The notes under the pieces were generated by a model. That model was not told the origin of the DNA and did not search any database. It saw only the letters and a program-made list of their open reading frames with translations. The translations under genes and the position numbers were made by a program. 39,048 nucleotides of DNA. Origin: Bradyrhizobium sp. JYMT SZCCT0180. GTDB lineage: Bacteria; Pseudomonadota; Alphaproteobacteria; Rhizobiales; Xanthobacteraceae. The stretch is from assembly GCF_018130165.1 (NCBI RefSeq), contig NZ_JAFCLZ010000043.1:1-39048 (forward strand), given 5' to 3'. Positions 29,859 to 37,258 of this stretch are shown in pieces; positions within the stretch are counted from its first letter, which is position 1; each line of letters begins with the position of its first letter.

Positions 29859-29908
29859 GTCACTGTCTTTGGTGACTGAGAGCGCTCGCCCATCAGAAGA
29901 AGGGTGAG
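29859..29908 (+). promoter_or_regulatory. two-hairpin leader-like element upstream of ctrA
   Basis: GTCAC (29859-29863) pairs with GTGAC (29872-29876), and CTCGCCC (29885-29891) with GGGTGAG (29902-29908). The string GGTGACTGAGAG is identical to leader copies 4 and 5. No ATG at ribosome-site distance follows; the nearest start is ctrA, 240 bp on. It would lie in the 5' untranslated region of a distal ctrA transcript. The remaining 29785-30149 sequence holds no supported gene. Confidence 0.4.
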
Positions 29909-30149
29909 TCGCGGGAGTCGGTTAGGCCCGTCTCTTAATGTGGAACTTGAGCGAGAACGGTAAGGAAAAGCTGCTTCGACGCAATATCTTACGGCGATTC
30001 GATAAAAATTGCACGGTTAGAGCTTGCGAACACGAATCAGTATTTGTTAACCATATGTCGTCAGGATCCGAATCAGTTGTTCAAAGGCGTTTTGAGTGCC
30101 GCAAGTGCGGCCGACCTGACGCCCGGAGCGGCGACTATAGGGGACTGGC

Positions 30150-30851
30150 ATGCGCGTTTTGCTGATAGAAGATGACAGCGCCGTCGCGCAGTCGATCGAG
30201 TTGATGCTTAAATCCGAGAGTTTCAACGTCTATACGACGGATCTTGGAGAAGAAGGCGTCGATCTCGGTAAGCTTTACGATTACGACATTATCCTTCTCG
30301 ACCTCAATTTGCCCGACATGTCCGGTTACGACGTGCTCAAGCAGCTTCGGGTGTCGAAGATCAAGACCCCCATTCTGATCCTCTCCGGCCTCGCCGGCAT
30401 CGAGGACAAGGTCAAGGGTCTCGGCGTTGGCGCCGACGACTACATGACCAAGCCCTTCCACAAGGACGAACTGGTCGCCCGCATCCACGCGATCGTGCGC
30501 CGTTCCAAGGGTCATGCCCAGTCGGTGATCCAGACCGGCGACCTCGTCGTCAACCTCGACACCAAGACGGTCGAGGTCGGTGGCCAGCGCGTCCATCTGA
30601 CGGGCAAGGAATACCAGATGCTGGAGCTGCTCTCGCTCCGCAAGGGCACCACGCTCACCAAGGAAATGTTCCTCAACCACCTCTATGGCGGCATGGACGA
30701 GCCCGAGCTCAAGATCATCGACGTCTTCATCTGCAAGCTGCGCAAGAAGCTCGCCAACGCTTCCGAAGGCCGCAACTTCATCGAGACCGTGTGGGGCCGC
30801 GGCTACGTGCTGCGCGAGCCGCACGAGCAGGAAGAACGCATTCCCGCCTGA
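30150..30851 (+). CDS. ctrA: cell-cycle response regulator CtrA
   Basis: 233 residues, OmpR-family regulator. The receiver domain has D8/D9, phospho-acceptor D51 (ILLDLNLPDMSGYDVL), S79 and K101 (YMTKPFHKDELVARI). The C-terminal winged helix has VHLTGKEYQMLELLSLRKGT, KIIDVFICKLRKKL and ETVWGRGYVLREP. Sequence and length match alphaproteobacterial CtrA, the master regulator of cell cycle, flagella and chemotaxis, controlled by the CckA-ChpT phosphorelay. The short tail HEQEERIPA follows the wing. Its 3' end and terminator recur in two decayed copies downstream. Confidence 0.97.
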   Translation: MRVLLIEDDSAVAQSIELMLKSESFNVYTTDLGEEGVDLGKLYDYDIILLDLNLPDMSGYDVLKQLRVSKIKTPILILSGLAGIEDKVKGLGVGADDYMTKPFHKDELVARIHAIVRRSKGHAQSVIQTGDLVVNLDTKTVEVGGQRVHLTGKEYQMLELLSLRKGTTLTKEMFLNHLYGGMDEPELKIIDVFICKLRKKLANASEGRNFIETVWGRGYVLREPHEQEERIPA

Positions 30852-30865
30852 CCAGGGTTTACGGC

Positions 30866-30925
30866 GAGCCGCAAGGCTCACTCCTCCCCGACTGGACCCC
30901 GCCGCAAATGGCGGGGTTTTGTTTT
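30866..30925 (+). terminator. ctrA tandem hairpin terminator (original copy)
   Basis: A GAGCC-GCAA-GGCTC hairpin with GNRA-type loop (30866-30879) is followed by CCCCGCC (30897-30903) paired with GGCGGGG (30910-30916) and TTTTGTTTTT. Both structures reappear at 31898-31951 and 34175-34232. Confidence 0.85.
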
Positions 30926-31024
30926 TGGGCAGCGGCCACGCGACAAATTCACCTCTCCCCGGATTGAAACCCACTTCGCGGTGTCTCGTATCTGACGGGA
31001 TTGTCCGCAAACGAGGGGGAAGTC

Positions 31025-31831
31025 ATGAAAAACGTCAGGCTGCTTGCTGCGGTTGCGCTCGGATCGGCATCGGGCGCGCTGATCGGCTATTCGGCGCTCG
31101 CCGGCGGTGACAAGGTCGCCTTCCCGGAGAATTTCGACAAGGACACGCTCTACGCCATCGTCAGCCGTTACGACAACAAGCAGTATCGCGAGCTCTATGC
31201 GACGCCTGCGGCGGTCGATGCCGTGCGCAAGGGGCAGCCGATCCCGAGCGGCACGGTGCTGACCCTGGTTCAGTACAAGGCGCAGCTCGATGCGGCCGGC
31301 GAGCCTCTCAAGGACGCCAGCGGCCGTTTCCAGAAGGGCGACCTCATCGCCTACACCGTGATGGAAAAGCGCGCCGGCTGGGGCACCGAGTACAAGGACG
31401 ACATTCGGAACGGCGAATGGGAGTATCAGGCGTTTGGGCCGGACAGGAAGGTCAACGACAAGGCCAATTTGACGGCTTGCTTCGCCTGCCACAAGCCACA
31501 TGCCGGGCAGGATTTTGTTATCTCACTGGCGGGCCTGAAGGGCACGCCAGAAGGCGCCACGGCAAAGCCCGCGCCGGGCCCCGGCGTCGTCTCGATCTCC
31601 GACTTCAAATTTGGACCGGAGACCGTCGTCGTCAGCAAGGGCCAGACCATCACCTGGCACAACTCCGATTCCTCGCCGCACCAGGTCACCATCACCGGCG
31701 CCAAAGCGCAGCGCTCGTCCATCGCGCTGAAAGGCCAGACCACCCAGCTGACTCTCGCCGATGCCGGAATCTACGATTACATCTGCGGCCTGCACCCGGC
31801 GATGAAGGGCAAGATCGAGGTCAAGGAATAG
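31025..31831 (+). CDS. cytochrome P460-cupredoxin fusion protein
   Basis: 268 residues, exported (signal sequence MKNVRLLAAVALGSASGALI). Residues about 35-170 form a cytochrome P460-type domain (FDKDTLYAIVSRYDNKQYRE, WGTEYKDDIRNGEWEYQAF) with one haem c site CFACH at 152-156. Residues 188-268 form a plastocyanin-like cupredoxin with type-1 copper ligands H219, C254, H257 and M260 (SSPHQVTI, YICGLHPAMKG). Haem and blue copper in one chain suggest periplasmic electron transfer, perhaps from an N-oxide or other small substrate, but the substrate is unknown. AGGGGGA precedes the ATG at 31025. A ctrA-tail copy serves as its terminator. Confidence 0.88.
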   Translation: MKNVRLLAAVALGSASGALIGYSALAGGDKVAFPENFDKDTLYAIVSRYDNKQYRELYATPAAVDAVRKGQPIPSGTVLTLVQYKAQLDAAGEPLKDASGRFQKGDLIAYTVMEKRAGWGTEYKDDIRNGEWEYQAFGPDRKVNDKANLTACFACHKPHAGQDFVISLAGLKGTPEGATAKPAPGPGVVSISDFKFGPETVVVSKGQTITWHNSDSSPHQVTITGAKAQRSSIALKGQTTQLTLADAGIYDYICGLHPAMKGKIEVKE

Positions 31832-31835
31832 CCGG

Positions 31836-31951
31836 CGGTGTGCTGCGCGAGCCACGCCAGCAGGACGAACGCATTCCGCCTGACCAGGGTTTACGGCGAG
31901 CCGCAAGGCTCACCCTCCCGACCCGACCTCGCCGCAAATGGCGGGGTTTTT
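31836..31951 (+). pseudogene. decayed ctrA 3' end with terminator (copy A)
   Basis: Beginning five bases after the P460 stop, the frame GGVLREPRQQDERIPPDQ mirrors GYVLREPHEQEERIPA of CtrA, with one base lost before the stop. It is followed by the same CCAGGGTTTACGG spacer, the GAGCC-GCAA-GGCTC hairpin and CCTCGCC-GGCGGGG-TTTTT. It lacks a promoter and a start codon and survives as a terminator. Confidence 0.85.
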
Positions 31952-32072
31952 GTTTGGAAGGACGACTTACTCCTGTGAATACAAACAACGATCCGCGGCG
32001 GCGCGCGTGCGCAAAGCTGCTGACAGTTGCCCAGCCGTCCGGCGGTGGCCGGACGGCACGACGTTCTGACAT

Positions 32073-33227
32073 TCAGGAGCGTGCGAGCGCGTCGAGCTTG
32101 CCTCGAAGCTCATCAATTGCCGGCTTCGCAATATCGCCGGCGCCGGGCGTCGCCAGCACCTTGTCACACATCTGGTTGATCGTGGGGGTCGCAGCCACAA
32201 TCAGTTTTGCGAGAGTGCTCTTTCCTTCCGGAGAAAGCTGCGTTGCGCGGGAGCTGACCTCATTCAACTGAGCCGTTGCTTCCTTTATTTTGGGCACGGC
32301 AGCCTGGGCCGATGCGGCATCGGTGATGCCGGGAAGCAAGGTCCTGATCGACCCAACCGACGCGTTGACCTGGTTCGCCAGATTAACCCCTCCGACCGTC
32401 AAATCCGTCGGCGCCAAGCCCACGGTGCCGGTCGCGGTCCGCGTGGTAGCGGGAGGTGGCACCTGAGCGACTGTGTCCTCCCCTGAACGCCCAAAAGCGA
32501 ACCAGGCGAGACCACCCAGTACCGCCGCGCCGACCAACCAATACGACCATTGCGGCACCGCTGTTCCGCTGGCCATCGCCGAGGCTGCCTGACCAGCCTG
32601 GGAAATGGTCCGCTCCGAAGCCTCTGCAATTCGGCCGCCAGCCGCGCTTGCTGCCGTCGCACCGCTGCGCAAGCTCCCGGTCGCTCCGTCAATGAGACCG
32701 GCGGCACTCAACTGACCGGCGAGACCTGACGGTATTGCCGCGGCGATCTGATCCTTCTGTGAAGTGAGAAGGGACACCAACCCGCTTGCGTCGAGACCCA
32801 TGCTGCGTTGCTGCTGACCTAACGCACCAAGGACCACGGGGCCAAGCATGCCGAGCATCGATTTGCTGGTGCCCTCACCGATCCCCGCGAACTTGCCTAT
32901 CGTCTGCGCCATTGTATTCAGCGTTCCGCCACCGAACAGGCCCGAGAGCATGTTCGATCCCGTTTCAGCCAGCGAGTTCTGACCCGAACCGCCGATCAGA
33001 TTCGTGAAGCTCTCAAGCGACGCGGATTGCTGTGTCATCGTGTTGGTGAGCTGGCGTGCCCCATTGGGAGTGGAGCCAACGTCAGCGAAGCTTGCAAGAA
33101 GCGCGGGGATCGCCCCCGCGATTGCTTTTTGCGCAACACTGCGATCAAGACCCAAAGCAGAAGTGATCTTCGCTATCATGTCCGGCGTGAGGTATTGCAG
33201 CACTACAGAGACCAAATTCGTCGCCAT
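32073..33227 (-). CDS. DUF937-domain protein with one membrane helix
   Basis: 384 residues. The N-terminal domain (1-180) has the DUF937 pattern: an Ala/Leu/Gly-rich helical array with LVSVVLQYLTPDMIAKITSA, AGAIPALLASFADVGSTPNG, LSGLFGGGTLNTMAQTIGKF and MLGMLGPVVLGALGQQQRS. An Ala/Ser linker, a transmembrane helix near 226-246 (WSYWLVGAAVLGGLAWFAFG), and a C-terminal helical domain of about 120 residues follow. DUF937 (YidB-like) proteins are uncharacterised. The C-terminal domain probably lies in the periplasm. Leftward, transcribed alone. Confidence 0.85.
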   Translation of the reverse strand: MATNLVSVVLQYLTPDMIAKITSALGLDRSVAQKAIAGAIPALLASFADVGSTPNGARQLTNTMTQQSASLESFTNLIGGSGQNSLAETGSNMLSGLFGGGTLNTMAQTIGKFAGIGEGTSKSMLGMLGPVVLGALGQQQRSMGLDASGLVSLLTSQKDQIAAAIPSGLAGQLSAAGLIDGATGSLRSGATAASAAGGRIAEASERTISQAGQAASAMASGTAVPQWSYWLVGAAVLGGLAWFAFGRSGEDTVAQVPPPATTRTATGTVGLAPTDLTVGGVNLANQVNASVGSIRTLLPGITDAASAQAAVPKIKEATAQLNEVSSRATQLSPEGKSTLAKLIVAATPTINQMCDKVLATPGAGDIAKPAIDELRGKLDALARS

Positions 33228-33497
33228 GGCGATCCTCCCGAGTAGAGTGCAGGTATCTCCTCAGGTAGTTCGTCAAGGCTGGATTGCGTCTCAAAGTTTG
33301 ATCACCTTATATTACAACCTCCCCAGTCCAATCCGAGTTCCACAAGGGTTGATAAGGATTTGGGAACCGGGAAACGACCCGATAACGGCGTTCTGGGAAG
33401 GCGATGTCGCATGGAGAGAACATCGCCGCCGTTGACGCTGCCGATGATCCTTCACGCTGCCTTTCATGCTGCCCGGGGCTGACGGAGTTTACGGCAC

Positions 33498-34082
33498 ATG
33501 TCGAATCTGGACCTTGCACTGTCGGTTGCGCTTGGCATCGGGCTCGCCGCCGCGACCGGTTTTCGGCTTTTCCTGCCACTGCTAATTCTGAGCGGCGCGG
33601 CCTACACCGGACATGCCAGCCTGAACGAGGGCTTCGCATGGCTCGGCACACCAGCCGCCGTCATCATGCTCGGCACGGCAGCCATAGTGGAGATCGCCGC
33701 GTTCTACATTCCCGGCGTGGACAATTTGCTCGATGCAGTGGCGACGCCCGGTGCCGTCGTCGCAGGAACGATCGTGTCCGCCGCGGTCATGACCGACCTG
33801 CCGCCAATGGTGAAATGGACGGCGGCCATTATCGCGGGAGGTGGCGTTGCCGGCATCACGCAGGGTTTGACCGCAATGCTCAGGGCAAAATCCACCGTCT
33901 TCACCGGCGGTCTTGGGAACTCGACGGTCGCAACCGCCGAACTCGGGAGCGCATCGCTGATCTCGATCCTGGCGCTGACAGCGCCGATCGCTGCGCTAGC
34001 ACTGGTTATCCTGTTCTTCTGGCTGGCATTTCGCCTGCTCCGAAGCTTGGCTCGGGGATCGCATCGGCCAAACCAACAATAG
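33498..34082 (+). CDS. DUF4126 membrane protein
   Basis: 194 residues with four or five predicted transmembrane helices. LDLALSVALGIGLAAATGFR, LFLPLLILSGAAYTGHASLN and FYIPGVDNLLDAVATPGAVV are typical of DUF4126. The glycine-rich helices and PGVDN loop are conserved features. The family is of unknown function, in the inner membrane. Transcribed rightwards alone, with a decayed ctrA tail 20 bp after its stop. Confidence 0.85.
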   Translation: MSNLDLALSVALGIGLAAATGFRLFLPLLILSGAAYTGHASLNEGFAWLGTPAAVIMLGTAAIVEIAAFYIPGVDNLLDAVATPGAVVAGTIVSAAVMTDLPPMVKWTAAIIAGGGVAGITQGLTAMLRAKSTVFTGGLGNSTVATAELGSASLISILALTAPIAALALVILFFWLAFRLLRSLARGSHRPNQQ

Positions 34083-34102
34083 ACGGATCGAGCCCGCCCA
34101 AT

Positions 34103-34240
34103 GGCCGCAACCTCACCGAGACCGTGTGAGGCCGCGGCTACACGTTGTGCGAGCGCACCAGCGCTAAGTACGGCGAGCCGCAAGGCTCACGCTTGCCGAC
34201 CGGACCCCGCCGCAAAATGGCGGGTTTTTGTTCTTGGGGG
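34103..34240 (+). pseudogene. decayed ctrA 3' end with terminator (copy B)
   Basis: Translated in the old frame it reads GRNLTETV, stop, GRGYTLCERTS against CtrA GRNFIETVWGRGYVLREPHE: the tryptophan codon TGG has become TGA. An internal deletion removes the last codons. The GAGCC-GCAA-GGCTC hairpin (34175-34188) and CCCGCC-GGCGGG-TTTTT terminator (34206-34229) follow. It is older or more diverged than copy A and starts further upstream in ctrA. Confidence 0.85.
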
Positions 34241-34337
34241 TGCCCAGGCAGAATCTCTTGGGATTGAACCGACCTCTCGGATGCGCCGACCAATGGGTCG
34301 TGCGAACGTGGGGACTGATCGAGTCGGGGCGTTATCA

Positions 34338-34742
34338 ATGATCTTGCAATCCCTCGCCGGGCTACCGGCGTTTCTGGTCTATTTCTGCACGGCGCTGGTC
34401 GCCGTGGCCGCCTACCTCTTCGTCTATACCCGTGTCACGCCGCATGACGAGTTCCTGCTGATCCGCGACAACAATCCGGCAGCAGCGATCGCGTTGGGGC
34501 TCAGCCTGCTCGGCTTCGCGCTGCCCTTGGTCAGCGCCATCGCCCATTCCGCCAATGTCTGGGATTGCCTGATCTGGGCTGTCGTCGCCCTGATCGTGCA
34601 GATCATCGTCTTTTATCTCGTCAAGATACCGGTGCCGAACCTGTCGCAGCGCATCGCAGGCGGCGAACTTGCCGCCGCCATCTGGCTTGGTCTAGCCTCG
34701 CTGGCAGCGGGCGCACTCAACGCTGCCAGCATGATCTACTGA
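34338..34742 (+). CDS. DUF350 membrane protein (YjfL-like)
   Basis: 134 residues with four transmembrane helices: FLVYFCTALVAVAAYLFVYT, a helix after NNPAAAIALGLSLLGFALPL, VWDCLIWAVVALIVQIIVFY, and IWLGLASLAAGALNAASM. The NNPA.AI..G motif and length match DUF350 (YjfL). In E. coli and relatives, DUF350 genes lie with YgiB/YjfM- and YgiC/YjfC-type genes, exactly as here. The ATG at 34338 gives the normal length; a longer in-frame start would run through the ctrA remnant. The following gene begins two bases after its stop. Confidence 0.88.
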   Translation: MILQSLAGLPAFLVYFCTALVAVAAYLFVYTRVTPHDEFLLIRDNNPAAAIALGLSLLGFALPLVSAIAHSANVWDCLIWAVVALIVQIIVFYLVKIPVPNLSQRIAGGELAAAIWLGLASLAAGALNAASMIY

Positions 34743-34744
34743 CC

Positions 34745-35188
34745 ATGGCGAACAAGCCCCCCAAACGCACAAGCGAATTCGGGACGCGAAAACCGTCAGT
34801 GCCGCCTGTGCCGCAATCGTCGGGCCCGCCGGCAAAGCGTTCCGGCCACGTCGCGTTGTTTCTGATGGGCACGCTCGCGGTTGGCGGCGCCGCCTACACG
34901 CTGATGCCGCGCAACAGATGCGAGCAGCCGCCGAACACGGCGCAGTCGCCGCTGGTGCAAAACAGCGCCGAATGCCAGCAGCGCGGATCTTCATCCAGCA
35001 GTTCGGGTGGCGGCGGAAGCTCCTCACGCAGCAGCTATTACTCCGGCGGTACCTCGTCGAGTTCTTCGGGTTCGAGCAATTCCTCCTCGAACTATTCGGG
35101 CTCCGGCACCTCCGATTCCGGCTCGCACAGCGCACAGCGCGGCGGCTTCGGATCGTTCGGGCATGCCGTCGGCTTCTCTGGCGGCTGA
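34745..35188 (+). CDS. DUF1190/YgiB-like protein with Ser/Gly-rich tail
   Basis: 147 residues. A basic N-terminus (MANKPPKRTSEFGTRKPSVP), one hydrophobic helix near 35-53 (HVALFLMGTLAVGGAAYTLM), two cysteines (CEQP, ECQQ), then a low-complexity Ser/Gly/Tyr tail from about residue 80. YgiB-family members share the anchor, the Cys pair and the Gly/Ser tail. Operon position between DUF350 and the synthetase supports this. The tail is probably disordered in the periplasm. Confidence 0.75.
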   Translation: MANKPPKRTSEFGTRKPSVPPVPQSSGPPAKRSGHVALFLMGTLAVGGAAYTLMPRNRCEQPPNTAQSPLVQNSAECQQRGSSSSSSGGGGSSSRSSYYSGGTSSSSSGSSNSSSNYSGSGTSDSGSHSAQRGGFGSFGHAVGFSGG

Positions 35189-35193
35189 ATGTC

Positions 35194-36351
35194 ATGGAAC
35201 GCATCTCCTGCCCCGAACGCGACGACTGGCGCGCCACCGCCGAAAGCGCCGGATTCACTTTTCACACGATCGGCGGCGAGCGTTATTGGGACGAACGAGC
35301 CTATTACGCATTCACGCTGAACGAGATCGAACGGCGGATCGAGGCGCCCACCGGCGAGATCGAGGCGATGTGCCTCGAGGTGGTCGGCCGCGCGATCAAC
35401 GACGAAAAATATCTGCGCCGGCTGAAAATACCCGAAGCCTTCTGGCCGCTGCTGTCGGAGAGCTGGCGCCGCCGCGACGCCAGCCTCTATGGCCGGTTGG
35501 ACCTGAGCTACGACGGCTGGAGCCCGGCGAAACTGCTGGAGTACAACGCGGATACGCCGACCTCGATTTTCGAAGCGGCGGTTTTTCAATGGACCTGGCT
35601 CGAACAGGCGATCGAACGCAGCATCATCCCGAAGCGCGCCGACCAGTTCAATTCAATCCATGAGCGGCTGATCGACGCCTGGAAAAAACACGGCAGCGCA
35701 AAGCACCTGCATCTGGCCGGGATGACCGACAATGCCGAGGACGCCGGCACGCTGGCCTATCTGCAGGACACCGCGAGTCAGGCCGGATTGAAGACCACGC
35801 TGATGGACATCAAGGACGTCGGCCTCGGGGGCGATGGCCAGTTCGTCGATCTCGACGATCGCGGCATTGAGCTTGCCTTCAAGCTCTACCCCTGGGAATG
35901 GATGTTTCAAGACACGTTCGGCGCAAATCTGTCGAGCGCCCCGACGCGCTGGATCGAGCCGCCGTGGAAAGCGATCCTGTCCAACAAGGGCATTCTTCCG
36001 CTGCTCTGGGAGATGTTTCCAAAACACCCCAATTTGCTGCCGTCCTATTTCGAGGACGATCCGAAGGCGGCAATGCTCGGCTCCTCGTTCGTGCGCAAGC
36101 CGCTGTATTCGCGCGAAGGCGCAAATGTGACGCTCGTCAGCGCCGGCTCGACGCTGATGGAACAGCAAGGCCCATATGGGGCGGAAGGCTTCATCCTGCA
36201 GGGTTTCGCGTCCCTGCCGAGCTTTTCCGAACAATATCCGGTGCTCGGAAGCTGGTTGATCGATCACACACCGTGCGGACTATCGATCCGCGAGGACGAA
36301 AATCCGATCACCGGCAACACGTCACGGTTCGTCCCGCACGCCATTCTGTAG
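35194..36351 (+). CDS. glutathionylspermidine synthase-family protein (YgiC/YjfC-like)
   Basis: 385 residues, ATP-grasp fold of the GSP synthetase family without the amidase domain. Conserved blocks: YWDERAYYAFTLNEIERRIE, LYGRLDLSYDGWSPAKLLEY (YN.DTPTS), AFKLYPWEWM, RWIEPPWKAILSNKGILPLL, SSFVRKPLYSREGANVTLV and GPYGAEGFILQGF near the end. RKP.YSREG supplies ATP and Mg contacts. True spermidine substrate use is not proven for this short branch. It starts six bases after the previous stop. Last gene of the three-gene operon. It converges with cheR. Confidence 0.92.
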   Translation: MERISCPERDDWRATAESAGFTFHTIGGERYWDERAYYAFTLNEIERRIEAPTGEIEAMCLEVVGRAINDEKYLRRLKIPEAFWPLLSESWRRRDASLYGRLDLSYDGWSPAKLLEYNADTPTSIFEAAVFQWTWLEQAIERSIIPKRADQFNSIHERLIDAWKKHGSAKHLHLAGMTDNAEDAGTLAYLQDTASQAGLKTTLMDIKDVGLGGDGQFVDLDDRGIELAFKLYPWEWMFQDTFGANLSSAPTRWIEPPWKAILSNKGILPLLWEMFPKHPNLLPSYFEDDPKAAMLGSSFVRKPLYSREGANVTLVSAGSTLMEQQGPYGAEGFILQGFASLPSFSEQYPVLGSWLIDHTPCGLSIREDENPITGNTSRFVPHAIL

Positions 36352-36376
36352 CGGAAGCTATCGATAGACCGATAGA

Positions 36377-37258
36377 TCAGCGTGCCGACGCCACCGACCT
36401 TGGCGCCTGCGGCACCAGGGTCGCTACCCCGGGGCGCACAATGGTTGGTGCGGCATTTGGACGATAGAGCCCGCGGCGATCCGGATAGGGCTTGAAGGCG
36501 TTGGTGATTCCGACCACGGATTCGGCAGCCCCCAGCGCCAGCACGCCATCGGGCTCCAGCATCCGCGAGATGCGTTCGAAGATCTTGGCTTTGGTGTCCT
36601 GGTCGAAATAGATCAGGACGTTGCGGCAGAAGATCACGTCGAACGTGCCGAGGTGAGAAAAATCCTGCAACAGGTTCAACTGACGGTGCTGCACCATGCT
36701 GCGGATGTCGGCGTTGAGCTGCCACAGCTCGCCGTTCTGCGTGAAATATTTCACCAGCATCTGGATCGGCAGGCCGCGCTGCACCTCGAACTGGCTGAAG
36801 ATGCCGGCCTTGGATTTTTCCAGCACAGCCAGCGAAAGGTCCGTCGCGACGATCTCGGTGCGCCAGCCCGCCAGCATGGCGCCGGCCTCCTTCAGGCACA
36901 TCGCGATCGAATACGGCTCCTGCCCGGTGGAGGAAGCCGCGCACCAGATGCGCAGGGAACGACGCGCCGCGCGCGCCTGCGCCAGCGCCGGGAGAACCGC
37001 CTCTTTCAGATGATCGAACGGAAGCTTGTCGCGGAAGAAGAAGGTCTCGTTGGTGGTCATCGCTTCGACCACCTCGGCCGTCAGTGCCTCGGCGCCGACC
37101 TTCATCTTCTGAACGAGCTCGGGGATACCGGCAAGGCTCGCCTTGCGCGCCAGCGGCACCAGACGGCTCTCGACCAGATATTGCTTGTCCGCGGACAGGT
37201 CCAGCCCGGAACGCTCTTTCAGAAGCTTACGCAGATACTCATAGTCCTGAGGCGTCAC
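36377..37258 (-). CDS. cheR: chemotaxis protein methyltransferase CheR
   Basis: 293 residues. An N-terminal helical domain (DYEYLRKLLKERSGLDLSAD) precedes the SAM-dependent methyltransferase fold: TTNETFFFRDKLPFDHL, RIWCAASSTGQEPYSIAMCL (SAM motif), VATDLSLAVLEKSKAGIFSQ, and FDVIFCRNVLIYFD. It methylates glutamates of chemoreceptors. A variable tail of about 25 residues follows. Its ATG overlaps the cheB stop by four bases, so the two are translationally coupled. Confidence 0.96.
   Translation of the reverse strand: MTPQDYEYLRKLLKERSGLDLSADKQYLVESRLVPLARKASLAGIPELVQKMKVGAEALTAEVVEAMTTNETFFFRDKLPFDHLKEAVLPALAQARAARRSLRIWCAASSTGQEPYSIAMCLKEAGAMLAGWRTEIVATDLSLAVLEKSKAGIFSQFEVQRGLPIQMLVKYFTQNGELWQLNADIRSMVQHRQLNLLQDFSHLGTFDVIFCRNVLIYFDQDTKAKIFERISRMLEPDGVLALGAAESVVGITNAFKPYPDRRGLYRPNAAPTIVRPGVATLVPQAPRSVASAR

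Noticed and set aside
29938..30165. 75-codon frame upstream of ctrA with a CxxC...CxxC-like end
   Set aside because: It has no ribosome site, overlaps the ctrA start, and its cysteines come from the ctrA 5' sequence in another frame. More likely untranslated leader.
30135..31010. 291-codon frame antisense to ctrA
   Set aside because: Mirror of ctrA coding sequence; no start signals.
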